From contig JAIWNE010000004.1 in NCBI GenBank assembly GCA_025331445.1, positions 652,922 through 716,921 on the forward strand: a stretch of DNA of 64,000 bases, read 5' to 3'. The DNA comes from Blakeslea trispora. Taxonomy: Eukaryota; Mucoromycota; Mucoromycetes; Mucorales; Choanephoraceae. Below the pieces are notes generated by a model. The model was not told the origin of the DNA. It worked only from the letters and a program-made list of their open reading frames with translations, and did no database searches. Positions 36,546 through 47,854 of this stretch are shown one piece after another. Position numbers and translations under genes: made by a program. Positions within the stretch are counted from its first letter, which is position 1. The number at the start of each line of letters is the position of its first letter.

Positions 36546-39500
36546 ATGGATTCCCCAACAAACCTATCCTCCAATCCTTCAGTTAGAAGAGGCCCAACTT
36601 TACGTGGGGGTCGTTTTAGACCACCTATTGGCAAAAGTGTGCGTATACCCAGACAAAGAGACTCAGAAGATGAAGAAGAGAGTGTAGGATTAGCAGACGC
36701 AGGAGTGTATGAAAACAGCAACGAGGCCTATGAGATGCTTGAGCACACTGAGAAATTTGAAACTGACTTGGATGAGAAGCCTGTTTATCACCATGGTGAA
36801 GAGACTTTTGGAGATATCTTGACCCACCCAAAAAAAGAGTTTCATGATCATCAAAATCGTAGACAGAGCTATAAACTCAAAATGAACAGATGGTCGTTAA
36901 CACATCATCACACTCCAAATTCAGGAGAAGATCACCAACAAGAGAGACTGATTGGGTAAATAAGCCACTTTTTTTATTTGGGAGTTGAAAGATCACCCTC
37001 CTTGTTATCTATTACTAACGTTTGTTCTCTAGAACTGAACCTCAACACCATATTGATTATTCATTAGGTAAATAGAACTAAACTCACTTTCTTTCTGAAT
37101 ATAAATGTGGCTTACAAGTTCCTTTAGTGTTGCATTTTCGACAACTGAAGGGTAACCAACGATTCGTTTTAGACCATGATACAGCAGAAGACTTTTGTCA
37201 GAAGGCAAGTCTTACTAGATTTAGAAGTAGCACAAAGAAAAGTTTCAACAAGCGGCGCCACTAATTCTCTTTCTTTAGTTGAATTTCACTGCTCAAGAAA
37301 AGATTCGCTTTAATGGGGTCAAAGACACAGATGGTCTTACTGATTTCCTCTACAAGATCAAACGGGATTTCTCAATCAAGATACACCACAAAGGCGATTT
37401 TGCTCATGGAGAGCCAGGCCATCATCATCATCACCAACAGCACAATCACCCTGATAACCATACAATAGAATTCAATGACAACTTATATGTGGAGTTTAAG
37501 CCGAAGCACAATTTTCATGAAGTTGTACCAGTGGAACAAACCCGCCGTCCGTTTTTCCAGCATCCTGAGCCCGATCTTAGTGCTGATATTGGTATTGAGA
37601 AGGCAGCAAGTTGGCTTGAATTATTCTATGATCTATTCTTTGTAGCTACCTTGACACAATTTACCCACAGTCACCATATTAAAGACTGGGAATCGCTAGG
37701 CTTATATGCACAATGGTTTGTTATCACTTGGTGGGCATGGTGCGCAAGTTCCTTGTAAGTTCTATTTTGTCTGTTCCACGTGCTCAAAAGTATACCTCAT
37801 GACTTACTTTATTAAATTTGATTTAGATATACAGCAAGATTTGACACGTAAGGATTGCATTCTTTTTCTTTTGTGGCAACAGAACATTACTCAACTTCCC
37901 CTTTTTTTGTGATAGTGATGATGTAGTTCATCATATTTATAGACTTATAGAAATGTGTGCAGTTAGTAAGTTATAATCCAAATGCACTATAGAATATATC
38001 ATCTTAATGGTGTGTTTGTAGTTGGTATGGCAGGGTCTTCAGAATACTTTTTATATTCGCCAGGCTATGTCTATGGTTATATAGGTAAGTTGTATTGATT
38101 TTGTTTATTCAGATTCAATAGGCTTACAACGTTGTCTGACTTTTTTTTTTTTTTTTGATAGCCTTAAAGGGTGTCCTTGCACTTGAATATTTTGTTGGTA
38201 AGTTTAGAGTGATAACAAAGAAAAGGATCCGTTTACTTACAGGAGCAACCTCTCTAGTCCTTATTGTTGCTTTACTCACCAAATCAAAATCTCGAATTGC
38301 CCTTTCATTGTATGTGGCCGCTAATTTGATCTCAATTGCTCTATGGGCCTCCTCCATTGTTATTCTTGGAGCTAGTATACACCGTATCTTATGGTTCCTT
38401 GCTATCTTGATTGAAGTTTTGGTCAATGTGATTGTTCGTAGTGACAAATCCCTTTCTTGGGCTGCCAGTCATCTAGCTGAGCGATTGGGCTTACTGTCCC
38501 TGATTGTTCTGGGTGAAAATCTGATGGGCTTGGTTTCTTTAGTATCTGGAGCTGGAAATTATTTGATTGTTGTGTATGTGTATAGATTCTAGATAGGCCC
38601 TTAGAAGAGACTGACTTGTTGTTGATAGTGTTCCCAACTTTATGGCTGTATTTATTATTTTTGGTTTCTTCTTTATGTATTTTGAAGATTTCAACAAAGA
38701 GGTAAAAAAAAGAAAAAAGAAAACATGGTCTTTGTGCAAATAGGTCCTAATGACAAGCATTTGAACAGATCTTCTTACACAACAAATATCATCAAATCTG
38801 GGTCTATCTTCACTTCCCCTTGCATTTGTGTCAAGTTGCTTTTGGTATTTCTCTTATTGATGTGTAAGTTGCTTGGGGGGGGGGTTTCCTTTGCTGAATT
38901 TATAATTAAACATTTGTATTCCATAGCCTCAAGATTTACAAGTATCAATTGATCAGAGATCACAAGTTGCCTGCAGAAGCTTCTTCGGCCGAATCAGGTT
39001 CTCATGGTGCTGGTGGTGAATCAGGTTCTCATGGTGCTAGTGGCGAGTCTAGTTCTCATGGTACTGGTGGCGAATCCACTTCCCATGGTGCTGCTACCGG
39101 CGAATCCACTTCCCATGGGACTACAGCAGGCGAGTCAAGCTCTCATGAAACTACTACTGGTGAGTCTAGCTCCCATGGTGCTGCTACTGGTGAGTCTAGT
39201 TCCCATGGTGCTGCTACTGGTGAGTCTAGTTCCCATGGTGCTGCTACTGGTGAGTCTAGTTCTCATGGGACTACAGCAGGCGAATCTAGCTCTCATACTA
39301 CTGAGACACCTGAAGCCAATTCTGCTTCTTCTTCATCAGCACATCACAAGGCGAAGAGAGCTATCCAGATGACACAGCCTAGCCATGAGAACGATTACAA
39401 CCCTATGGAGATGGCACGCCAAATCCAAGAAGAGCAAATAAGATACCATGCCGATAAGAGTAGCTGGCCTACCACTTCAGACCACTGGACAGTCTGGTGC

Positions 39501-40041
39501 AAATATCTTGCAGCCTCTGCTGTTGTCTCTACCATACATTTGATTTCATCCAAAGAGAACAGTTATGAGCATTATTACCCTACATTAGCATCAAACAATC
39601 AGCACAACCATTTGGTGCGTAGATCAGGAGCCGAAAGCTCAGGATCCTTTCAAGAATCAATTACTCAGTACGAACTCATTTTCGTTTACAAGACATTCTT
39701 GATCTTTGCTGGTCTTATTCTTATTCTGAATTCGATGATTAAGGCTTTGAATACAAAGATATCAGGTAAAGAACAAGCGTTTGTTTGCGTAAAACGAATA
39801 TCATCTTAATGTTTTATATGGTAGATTTGTACGGAAAGATCATTATTTGTGCTCGTGTTATCAATGCTATTGTATTGTGGTCTATGTGTGCACTTCCTTT
39901 TGCACAACTAGATGCCATTGTACTTTTATGTACCATGACAGGCTCCCTGATTTTCCAAGGCAAGTCATTAAGCTAACTTTCTAGACGTATTAAAGACTAA
40001 CACTTGTTTATGATTTAGCTATGGTTGATTTACTTGATTAA
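36546..40041 (+). CDS. LtrA-family polytopic membrane protein
   Basis: About ten exons. The N-terminus (about 230 residues: PTLRGGRFRPPIGK, acidic and His-rich stretches such as GHHHHHQQHNH) is cytosolic-looking. The LtrA domain (PF06772, low temperature requirement A) starts at KAASWLELFYDLFFVATLTQF and continues through hydrophobic helices (GYIALKGVLALEYFVG, TSLVLIVALLTK, LWFLAILIEVLVNVIV, AERLGLLSLIVLGENLMG, FMAVFIIFGFFFMYFED). After YLHFPLHLCQVAFGI there is a hydrophilic tract encoded at 38985-39300 made of 10-residue GESSSHGAAT-like repeats, then more helices. The last intron has a GC donor (CCAAG/GCAAGTC at 39960) and adds AMVDLLD. The molecular role of the family is unknown. Confidence 0.85.
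38992..39298 (+). repeat. In-frame 30-bp tandem repeat, about 10 units
   Basis: Repeats of a 30-nt unit encode GESSSHGAAT variants within the LtrA-family gene. Three central units are nearly identical at the DNA level (GGTGAGTCTAGTTCCCATGG start) while the outer ones are degenerate, as expected for expansion from the middle. The encoded tract is Ser/His/Gly-rich and hydrophilic. Confidence 0.92.
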
Positions 40042-40150
40042 TGATAATACAATTAAAATTTGTCGGACAAATGCCGGAATTGGTCAATGTCTTGCTTATT
40101 ACTTTTTTTTTTTTAAAAATGTGTCTTTTTTTTTTTGAATATATCTTCTA

Positions 40151-40727
40151 ATGAGTGAATCTACAGACAACAATAACCTCATCAAAGCTTCTTCCACACA
40201 ACCTGATCCACAAGGACAAAAAAACGATGAAGCAACAGCAAATAAAGAAAAGACGATGGCAGAGTTTCTTGCCATGATGGACAATTATGCACCTATTGTA
40301 ACTTGAGTCTTATCTGACTTTTTTTCTTCTTCTTCTTCTTCTGATCTCCTATGATAGATACCTGATGCTGTCACTGACTATTACCTTTCAAAGTCTGGCT
40401 TCGACTGCAACGATGTACGCATGTAAGTATACAGGTAGTGTTGCATAAGTATCTTTATTTATCCTCTACCTTCTTTCAGTAAGCGCCTTTTAGCACTGGC
40501 CACACAGAAATTTGTTGCTGATATTGCTACAGATGCTTTTCAATATTGCAAAGTACGACAGTCAGGAAATAGGAAATCGGGCAAAGTAAGTGTGATGCTT
40601 AATTTATTACCATAGCAACTAATTGAGAGACAAATAGGAACGCAAGACCGTCCTGACAATGGAAGATTTAACAGCTGCTTTGGCCGAATATGGTGTCAAC
40701 ATTAAAAAGCCTGAATATTATTCCTGA
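40151..40727 (+). CDS. TAF10: TFIID/SAGA subunit TAF10
   Basis: Exons 40151-40297, 40358-40422, 40480-40585 and 40638-40727 give 135 residues; no single frame reveals the gene. From about residue 48 it reads [37 protein letters not shown] and [20 protein letters not shown], the full TAF10 histone-fold domain. The first 45 residues are a polar Asn/Gln/Lys tail. TAF10 pairs with TAF3/TAF8 or SPT7-type partners in TFIID and SAGA. It is followed after 64 bp by the SprT-like gene on the same strand, so the two share a very short intergenic space. Confidence 0.94.
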
Positions 40728-40791
40728 TGTGTTTCCTTTTCTTTTCATCACTGTAAATAAAATAAATAAAAAGAGGGTGACTTTATCAAAT

Positions 40792-41465
40792 ATGAAAAAC
40801 AAAAAGCAGTACGAGCTGGATAGAAAACTTGCCTGGAAGATCCAGCGAGAGCTAGCTACTGATTTCTCTGACGAATCTATTGTTGACATTAAAGAGCTCT
40901 TTACAATCTACAATATGATTTATTTTGACAACAAGATTCATGACCGCAAAGTTGCTTGGTCAACCAAATTAGATGATTGGTAAATAAGTCGTCTTTTAGT
41001 TACATACTCATCTCATTCTTTCTTCAAGTGCTGGTTTATTTCTAACCGAATGGGATGGTACTACAGCCATTCATCTCTCTGAACCACTCCTCAAGTTTGT
41101 TCCAAAGAAGGAGCTTATTGCCACGCTTTTGGTAAGTTTGAAAATACTTGTTACTTTTGCTTATTCACATTTAAAAAGCATGAGATGATTCATGCTTATC
41201 TTTACGATATTTACGATGAAGATAAAGGCAAGTTTGCTATAGTCAGACATTGCTCTATTGAATTAGCTAAAGCATCTTTATCACAAAAGCTTCACATGGA
41301 TCATCCTTCAAACGGGAAGCTGAACGTATCAAGAAACTAGCCAAAGTCGATATTGAGATTTGCCATGACTATGTGACTCAGAGTGAATATTATCAAAATC
41401 ACGTATGGAAATGCGATGGTACTTGCACCCTAGAACCACACAAGTTCAACCAGTTTTACAGGTAG
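40792..41465 (+). CDS. SprT-like zinc metalloprotease
   Basis: Exons 40792-40979, 41029-41131, 41179-41227 and 41290-41465 give 171 residues. The domain is SprT-like (Spartan/DVC1, Gcna): IKELFTIYNMIYFDNKIHD at the start, then LLHEMIHAYL with the HExxH zinc/catalytic motif, HGSSFKREAERI supplying the third His, and a C-terminal VWKCDGTC half of the zinc ribbon. The third intron uses a GC donor (AAAG/GCAAGT at 41228). Such proteases remove DNA-protein crosslinks. Compared with Spartan it lacks the PIP box and ubiquitin-binding tail, and only one pair of ribbon cysteines is visible, so it is a minimal form. The ATG at 40792 is preferred over an in-frame non-ATG extension. Confidence 0.9.
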
Positions 41466-41657
41466 AGCAGATAGAGATAATAAACAGCGATAAAATAGAA
41501 AGGCTAATTTATCAAGCAAACTGTAGTTGAAGTTAATAAAAAAGAGCTCGAACTGACTTTTAAAAGACATGCTTACAAAAAAAAAAAAAAAAGAATATTT
41601 TACCCCCTCCCCTTCTTTTGTGCATATTTTTTTTTCTAATTTTTTTTAATCATTATT

Positions 41658-42331
41658 ATGTTCAGATTTGCATTGAATAGAGCTTGTGTATTATCATTGA
41701 ATCGATCCATAGCAGCATCATTCGTATCACCTAAACGTACATTGTCCTGCGCAGTCAATCGACAATTCCTTCCAAATGTCATTCATCGTCCTCACATTGT
41801 ATATACATCAAAAAGAACATTTGCCAGCGTACCTTCTTCTGTCACCATTAAACCTGCGACTACTGAAGATGGTTTAGGCCTTACAGATAGAGCTATCAAG
41901 GTAATTCTGTACAACAACAACAAAAAAAGGGGGGAAAGTGCGATGACTGATGACTGTAACATAGCAACTCAAAGTGATTCAAGAAAGAGAACAAGATACC
42001 GAGCAAATGTTACGTATCTTGGTAGATTCAGGGGGATGTCACGGATACCAAAACAAGATGGAATTAACAAGCACAGTGGATGAAGACGATACGTAAGTGT
42101 ATATATTCAACTGAAAAGTGAAGGGAGAATTCATGCTCTAGTAGTATATTTGAAAAGGAAGGTGTTCGACTGGTGGTAGATAGTGTGTCTCTTCAGTTTC
42201 TTCGAGGATCAGTGGTAGACTATGTACAAGAATTGATTGGATCCACATTTCAAGTGATTGATAATCCAAATGCAAAGCATAGTTGTGGCTGTAATATTTC
42301 TTATGATATCGACCTTGATAAAATTTATTGA
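41658..42331 (+). CDS. ISA2: Mitochondrial iron-sulfur assembly protein Isa2
   Basis: Exons 41658-41900, 41965-42092 and 42142-42331 encode 186 residues. The first 55 residues are Arg/Ser-rich with hydrophobics, a mitochondrial presequence (MFRFALNRACVLSLNRSIAA, later KRTFASVPSS). The A-type domain shows VDSGGCHGYQ, VDSVSLQFLRGSVVDYVQEL and SCGCNISYD, carrying the three conserved cysteines. Isa2 works with Isa1 and Iba57 to build [4Fe-4S] clusters for aconitase and lipoate synthase. VVDYVQELIGSTFQV and the NPNAKHSCGC end favour Isa2 over Isa1. Confidence 0.92.
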
Positions 42332-42625
42332 GTTTGAAATAAACTGGGTTTTAATTTTTGGTTATGTACACACCTTTTTTTTTTATTTTTTTTCAACTTT
42401 TGAATCGTCATCCTTCAAGGTTGTACATGACCCCGGATTGAAATGAACTCAGAAAGCGGGGGTCGATTCGATTGAAGAACCGCACGAACCTGATTTATGA
42501 ACAAGTTGCATACAATTCATCTTCCCTGGTTTAACACGACTTCTTTTTTTTATTTTCCTCCTTTTTCTTTTCTCTCTCTCTCTCTTTCTCTCTCTCTTTC
42601 ATTCATTGAAATTGACAAGTTGGAT

Positions 42626-43697
42626 ATGGACTCAAACAAATTTGTTATTGTAAGTCAATAGGGTGAAAAGGTAACTCTCTGTTTTTTTAACTCCTACGGG
42701 TAGGACTTCCTTATGGGTGGTGTCTCCGCTGCTGTCTCAAAGACCGCTGCTGCTCCTATTGAACGTATCAAGCTCTTGATACAGAATCAAGATGAAATGA
42801 TCAAGCAAGGTCGTCTCTCTCACCCTTACAAAGGCATTGGTGATTGTTTTACCCGTACTGTCAAGGACGAAGGTCTCATCTCCATGTGGAGAGGTAACAC
42901 CGCTAATGTCATTCGTTATTTCCCCACTCAAGCCTTGAATTTTGCCTTCAAGGATAAATTCAAGCGTATGTTCAACCGTAACAAGAAGGATGGTTACTGG
43001 GCCTGGTTTGCTGGTAACTTGGCTTCTGGTGGTCTTGCTGGTGCCTCTTCTCTCTTGTTTGTCTATTCCCTCGATTTCGCCCGTACTCGTCTTGCCAATG
43101 ATGCCAAGTCTGCTAAGAAGGGTGGTGGAGAACGTCAATTCAATGGTTTGATTGATGTCTACAGAAAGACTTTGGCCTCTGATGGTATTGCCGGTTTGTA
43201 CCGTGGTTTCAATATCTCTTGTGTTGGTATCATTGTCTATCGTGGTCTCTACTTTGGTATGTATGATTCCATTAAGCCTGTCATGCCCGAAAACCTGCAA
43301 AGTTCTTTCTTGGCTACCTTCTTGCTTGGTTGGGCTGTTACCACTGGTGCTGGTCTTGGTAAGTTTTTTTTATTTGTTTGTTGTTATTTTTTCATTTATC
43401 CATAATCGCACTTTTTCTTTTTTTTTTTGAGGGGTTAATTAACATGTTGATGATATAGCCTCTTATCCTATTGATACCATTCGTCGTCGTATGATGATGA
43501 CTTCTGGTGCTGCTGTCAAGTATGAATCTTCCCTTCACGCTTTCCGTGAAATCGTTGCCAAGGAAGGTACCAAGTCTCTCTTCAAGGGTGCTGGTGCTAA
43601 CATTCTTCGTGCTATTGCTGGTGCTGGTGTCTTGTCTGGTTATGATCAACTTCAATTGATTCTCTTTGGTAAGAAGTTCTCTGGTGGATCTGGTTAA
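42626..43697 (+). CDS. AAC: Mitochondrial ADP/ATP carrier
   Basis: Exons 42626-42649, 42704-43358 and 43459-43697 encode 305 residues. The nucleotide-carrier signature RRRMMM is present in the third repeat ([16 protein letters not shown]), with [18 protein letters not shown] in the first and [14 protein letters not shown] in the second. It exchanges cytosolic ADP for matrix ATP across the inner membrane. Codon choice is strongly skewed to C-ending and GGT/GCT-type codons compared with neighbours (CTCTTGTTTGTC, GTCATTCG), as expected for one of the most highly expressed genes in a fungus. A CT-rich promoter tract (42561-42600) lies just upstream. Confidence 0.96.
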
Positions 43698-43928
43698 ATC
43701 ATCCATTCTTCTATACAATGTTTTATATATAAAAATAAGTCTCATGTATGTCTTGTAAGAGCTTATTAAAAGAAAAAAGAATGCTTTTATTTTCTGATTT
43801 ATTCAGCAAGAAATATTTACAAAATGCAAAAAAAAAAGAAAAAGTATAAATGTGATAGAGGTGCATGTATAAAATGAGGGATCTAAGCAAATAATATTAA
43901 TAAGTGGGATGTAGTGCTTCTATTGAAT

Positions 43929-45426
43929 CTATTCTTCCATTTCCATTTCAACATCGTCCTTCTACAACACAATAAATGTTTAGGCTCTCTGACTTGATCA
44001 AATCTAATCTAACTTACCTCAACACGACGTTCACCAAAGTTAGCTTCAACAGCAGGTAAAGGCTTAGCTTCTCTGATTTCCTTAACATCAGGAGTACTCA
44101 AGACAGTGGCAGCAGTTGTGTTTTGGGGTATGCAATATTGAGAATGAACATAAGGAAGTTGCAAGTTACGAGTATGACGGACAGGTCCTTCAGCTGTAAC
44201 CATGACAGTACCCTTGAATTGAGCAACAAGATCAGAGGGCAACTTGGTACGCATGACAGGTTGAGCGGTAATCAATTCATGTTGCAACAATGAAGTCAAA
44301 CCAAGACGAGCTGTGTTGCCAGAAAGAGCACGGGTGGCAAAGGGAAAAACGGTGTGGTTAGCATTGATCTCGGCATAAGCTTGACGAGCTGATTTCATCT
44401 TGAGTTGGTAGGATTTGTTGACATCTCTTTGGTAGATGAAAGGCTTGTAGTCTGTGTTCTTGACACTGCCATCACCAGTAGACAAGACAATATTGAGTTG
44501 ATAAACTTGGTTGGCTTCAATTTCAAAATCGTATTTGTCCAATTCTTGAACAATCAAATCTTCCAAAAAGCGGTTTTCAATGTCTTTGCCTGCACGCAAC
44601 ACAAATCGCTTCATGGGTGAAGAGAAAGTGCCTTCGACAGGTTGACAGCGGAAGTAAGCAGCAATCTCGGTAATCACACGAGTGATTTCGGAAGCCTACA
44701 CATCACTTTAGCATCAAAAAACGCTCCTTCCATATCTCTTCCATCTTACCTTAACACCGGGACGAAGCATACGAAGAGCAGTTTCATAAGCAAGGTGTGT
44801 AGCAGCAACAACATCAGCAGCCTTACCGGTAATAGGCTGTTGTGTATCGAGAGACACAATGGTGGTATGGGCAGCAGTAGCAATGTAACCATCAACATGA
44901 ACACCCAATTCACTTTATAAAAAAAAATATCAACACATTGTTTATCGATTTCTCAAAATGTTCGACTTACATCTTCACAACATCACCAGGCTTTAAATTG
45001 ATATCATTTTCAGCGAGAGGAGAAAAGTATTGAACAAGGTTGTTGACGGATACACTGGTAGGAACAGCAACACCTCTTTCAGAGGATTTGTACATGCTCT
45101 TGGTCTAACCATAAAAAAAAATTTTTTTTTAATAAGTCTTACACACACAAACAAAAAGACGTTGAACTTTACATGAGCTTCAATAAGATCATCACCGAAT
45201 TGACAGAGATCGCAAACGGAAATACCAGCAGCTACCTTACTAGCAACAAGAGGGAGAACACCTATAAAGATATAAGTATACAATTTGATTCAACAAAGTG
45301 AATATCTTTACCATTGACAATATCAGCAGCAAGTCTATACTTTTCCAAAACAACAGGGTTAGTCAAAGCATTATCAGCCTCAAATCGAGAGGCTGGGTAG
45401 CTCATGGCAACATCCATATTAGACAT
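43929..45426 (-). CDS. PA2G4/EBP1-like (42-kDa curved-DNA-binding) protein
   Basis: Several exons read from MSNMDVAMSYPASRF at 45426 to a short last exon ending EMEMEE at 43929. The fold is that of type II methionine aminopeptidase without a working metal site: VLPLVASKVAAGISVCDLCQFGD, LKPGDVVKMELGVHVDGYIA, KRFVLRAGKD and LLQHELITAQPVMRTKLPSD match the PA2G4 (human EBP1), fission yeast Cdb4 group, which binds ribosomes and RNA and affects growth. The C-terminal acidic end replaces the basic tail of animal EBP1. Length (about 390 residues) is normal. Tail-to-tail with the ADP/ATP carrier. Confidence 0.9.
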
Positions 45427-45553
45427 CTTTAGTTATAATAAAGGAAAAAAAAAAAAAGGTAAAGATTTTTGAAAATTCAAACTTTCTCTTTTTTCATTTC
45501 CATTTTTTAAGCCACTAAAACTCTTGGTTACTACTAGAGTTTGATTGGACAGT

Positions 45554-47854
45554 TTATTGGAATAAAGTTGGATGAGAGTCAGATGTATGATCCACACAAT
45601 AAGCATCAATGTTCAATAATGAAGCTTTGCCATAACCATTGTAGGCTAATTCCTTATTGCACAAAATGACTTGTCTATAAACTCTTTCCATCGCAGGCAT
45701 CTCGGGTCGTTTTTGAAAAGCTAGTAGAAATATATGTTAGATAGTTTTTTTTTTTCAAAACAGTTTTTTTTTTATATATTAGGATTACCTAAAATAGCAG
45801 CATTCACTTCAGTAGCTAACCCATCTCTTCGACTAGCGTTCATCAAGTAAGCTACTGGGCTACAATAAGGATCAGGATATGCCAAAAGAGAAAAGATTTC
45901 CTAAGACAAAGGTTGGCAAAGAAACACAAAACAAATACACGGATATTTACTACTAGACTGGCTTTTGTCTTTTCTCGGGTATCATGTTTATACTCATCTT
46001 GTAATGTTTGTCCATAATGCATGATGTCTTTTAAATGCTGTGCAGTTGCTTCTTGGAAAGACTCGTCTGGATCCAACGGATCATTGGATGACTCCATAGA
46101 TATATTAGGCCTTTTCCCCCATATGTTGACACCATCTTTTAGTTTTGTTTCATCTTCTTGGTCTGCTTCCACCATGACGGTATCCTTGGATGAAGGATCT
46201 GAAGAGTTAGCCATGTCTGAATAGCTCATTTTGCGCTTATTGTGAATCGTAGCTCCTGTTGCAGACGATAAGGAATTGGATGTATTTGAAGATGACGAAG
46301 AAGATAACGGCAACATACTGTCTTCTCTCATCTTGTTCTGCAACTCACAATAACTTCGCATCATCTCTACAAATTTGCCACATTTTAACCATAACTGAAG
46401 TTCTTGCCCTCGGCCCTCTTCTTGTAAAACACCCGGGAAATAAAGGTTGATCAGACGAATGGCTTCATCAATTCGACCATGAATAATAGCAGATCGTATG
46501 ACTGTGATACAGTATGAGTTGCATGCTCATTCTCCCTTTTTTTGTAATGACTTACGTTGCCTTTCCTCCATATCTTTTTGTTGTTGTTCCTGTTGTTGTT
46601 GTCTGTCTCCTCTTTCTTCAGTCGAACTCGGCAGACAAGTTGTGTTGGATGGTAACAAGAATGGTTGCTCACCTAAGAGATGGTCTGTGTTTTGTACAAG
46701 TGCCTTAGCTGTGCTTGTATAGCCATGATGGATAAGGTAAGAGAGAACAAGTTGATCCATGGTTGGTTTCGAAAATGAATGCAGACAGTTGCTTGTAATA
46801 TCACCTACCCATCTTAATTGTTGATCCTATGCATTCCCTATCAGTCAACTGTTTCCATCTCTCTCTCTTTTTTTTTTTCTCAAATGCTCTTACACGGAGA
46901 TATTGGTCAATGTCAAACACAAAGGGTTCATGTCCAAAGTTGGCTGTGACTTGCTCACCTGGTGTGCGGAGTCCAATAGCAGGATAGATGTCCTTTTTGA
47001 AATCCATATTGGTAAATGCATAGCCTAGAAACTTGCCATTTTTCGTATAGAATGCTGAATTATCTGCAAAGTTGACACCACAACCAATCACATCACCTGT
47101 TGTAAAGCAAGGACCATAGTTCTTGCCTGTACCCGATCCTTCGAATGAATGACCATCATCACCATGATACCCCCACGAGTCTGGATCCCAGCCTAGAACA
47201 AGTACTTGGTCTTAATAGCAATGTTTTTTTTTTCTTTCGTTAGTATTTCTTTACCTGGCAACCTTTCCAATTTGTTTGTAGCAGCACAGAAACCAATACC
47301 AATATAACCATCGTCACCTTTGGATATGACTCTCATTTCAAAGTAAAACAATCCACACTGTGGTCTCATCGGGAAATTGGATCTTGCTAAAGCTGCATGC
47401 GTCTCTTGCTTACCAGGACCTAGCAAGTGCAATGGCTACGGTTATTATCATGGCTATCTTTTTTTAAAAAAAATATATATATTTAGTGAGTACCTATATA
47501 AGATAAATCTAATCCATTTATGCCAATTTGGATATTTCTTGATTTATCTTTCATGTTCCAGAAAGTAGGTAGACGCAAATCAAGTTTTTCGAATTGTTCT
47601 TTCTCGGAGTGTGTTAACTTTGTTTCTTGCTTGTGTTGATGATACTGATATTGTTCCAAAACCAATTTTCCATACAGTGTTTGCTTAAGATAACTTGGAA
47701 ACTTGGGTGGTGCTGAAGAGCGCGCAGGTAATGAAGTAGGTGAATGTGATAAAGGCAAAGATAGATCATCCTTCTGTACTGTATTTTGCCTTGGCTGCAT
47801 AAATGTACTTGTGGAGTAAAGTGCTGGAAATGCTGTGTTATAAGCTGAAGTCAT
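45554..47854 (-). CDS. GID1: Gid1/Vid30, RanBPM-type CTLH E3 ligase subunit
   Basis: A multi-exon gene from [16 protein letters not shown] (47854) to HPTLFQ (45554). The domain order is diagnostic: N-terminal Ser/Pro region, SPRY ([49 protein letters not shown]), LisH ([21 protein letters not shown]), CTLH ([20 protein letters not shown]) and a CRA region interrupted by a Ser/Asp-rich insertion. In yeast Gid1 docks the degron receptors Gid4/Gid10 in the GID ubiquitin ligase that destroys gluconeogenic enzymes when sugar returns. A Gln-rich stretch is encoded at about 46565-46600. No breaks found, though exon borders in the CRA part are less certain. Confidence 0.9.

Noticed and set aside
42455..42500. 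GGGGTCGATTCGATTGAAG as a tRNA T-arm
   Set aside because: No acceptor stem, anticodon arm or D-arm of proper spacing could be folded upstream.
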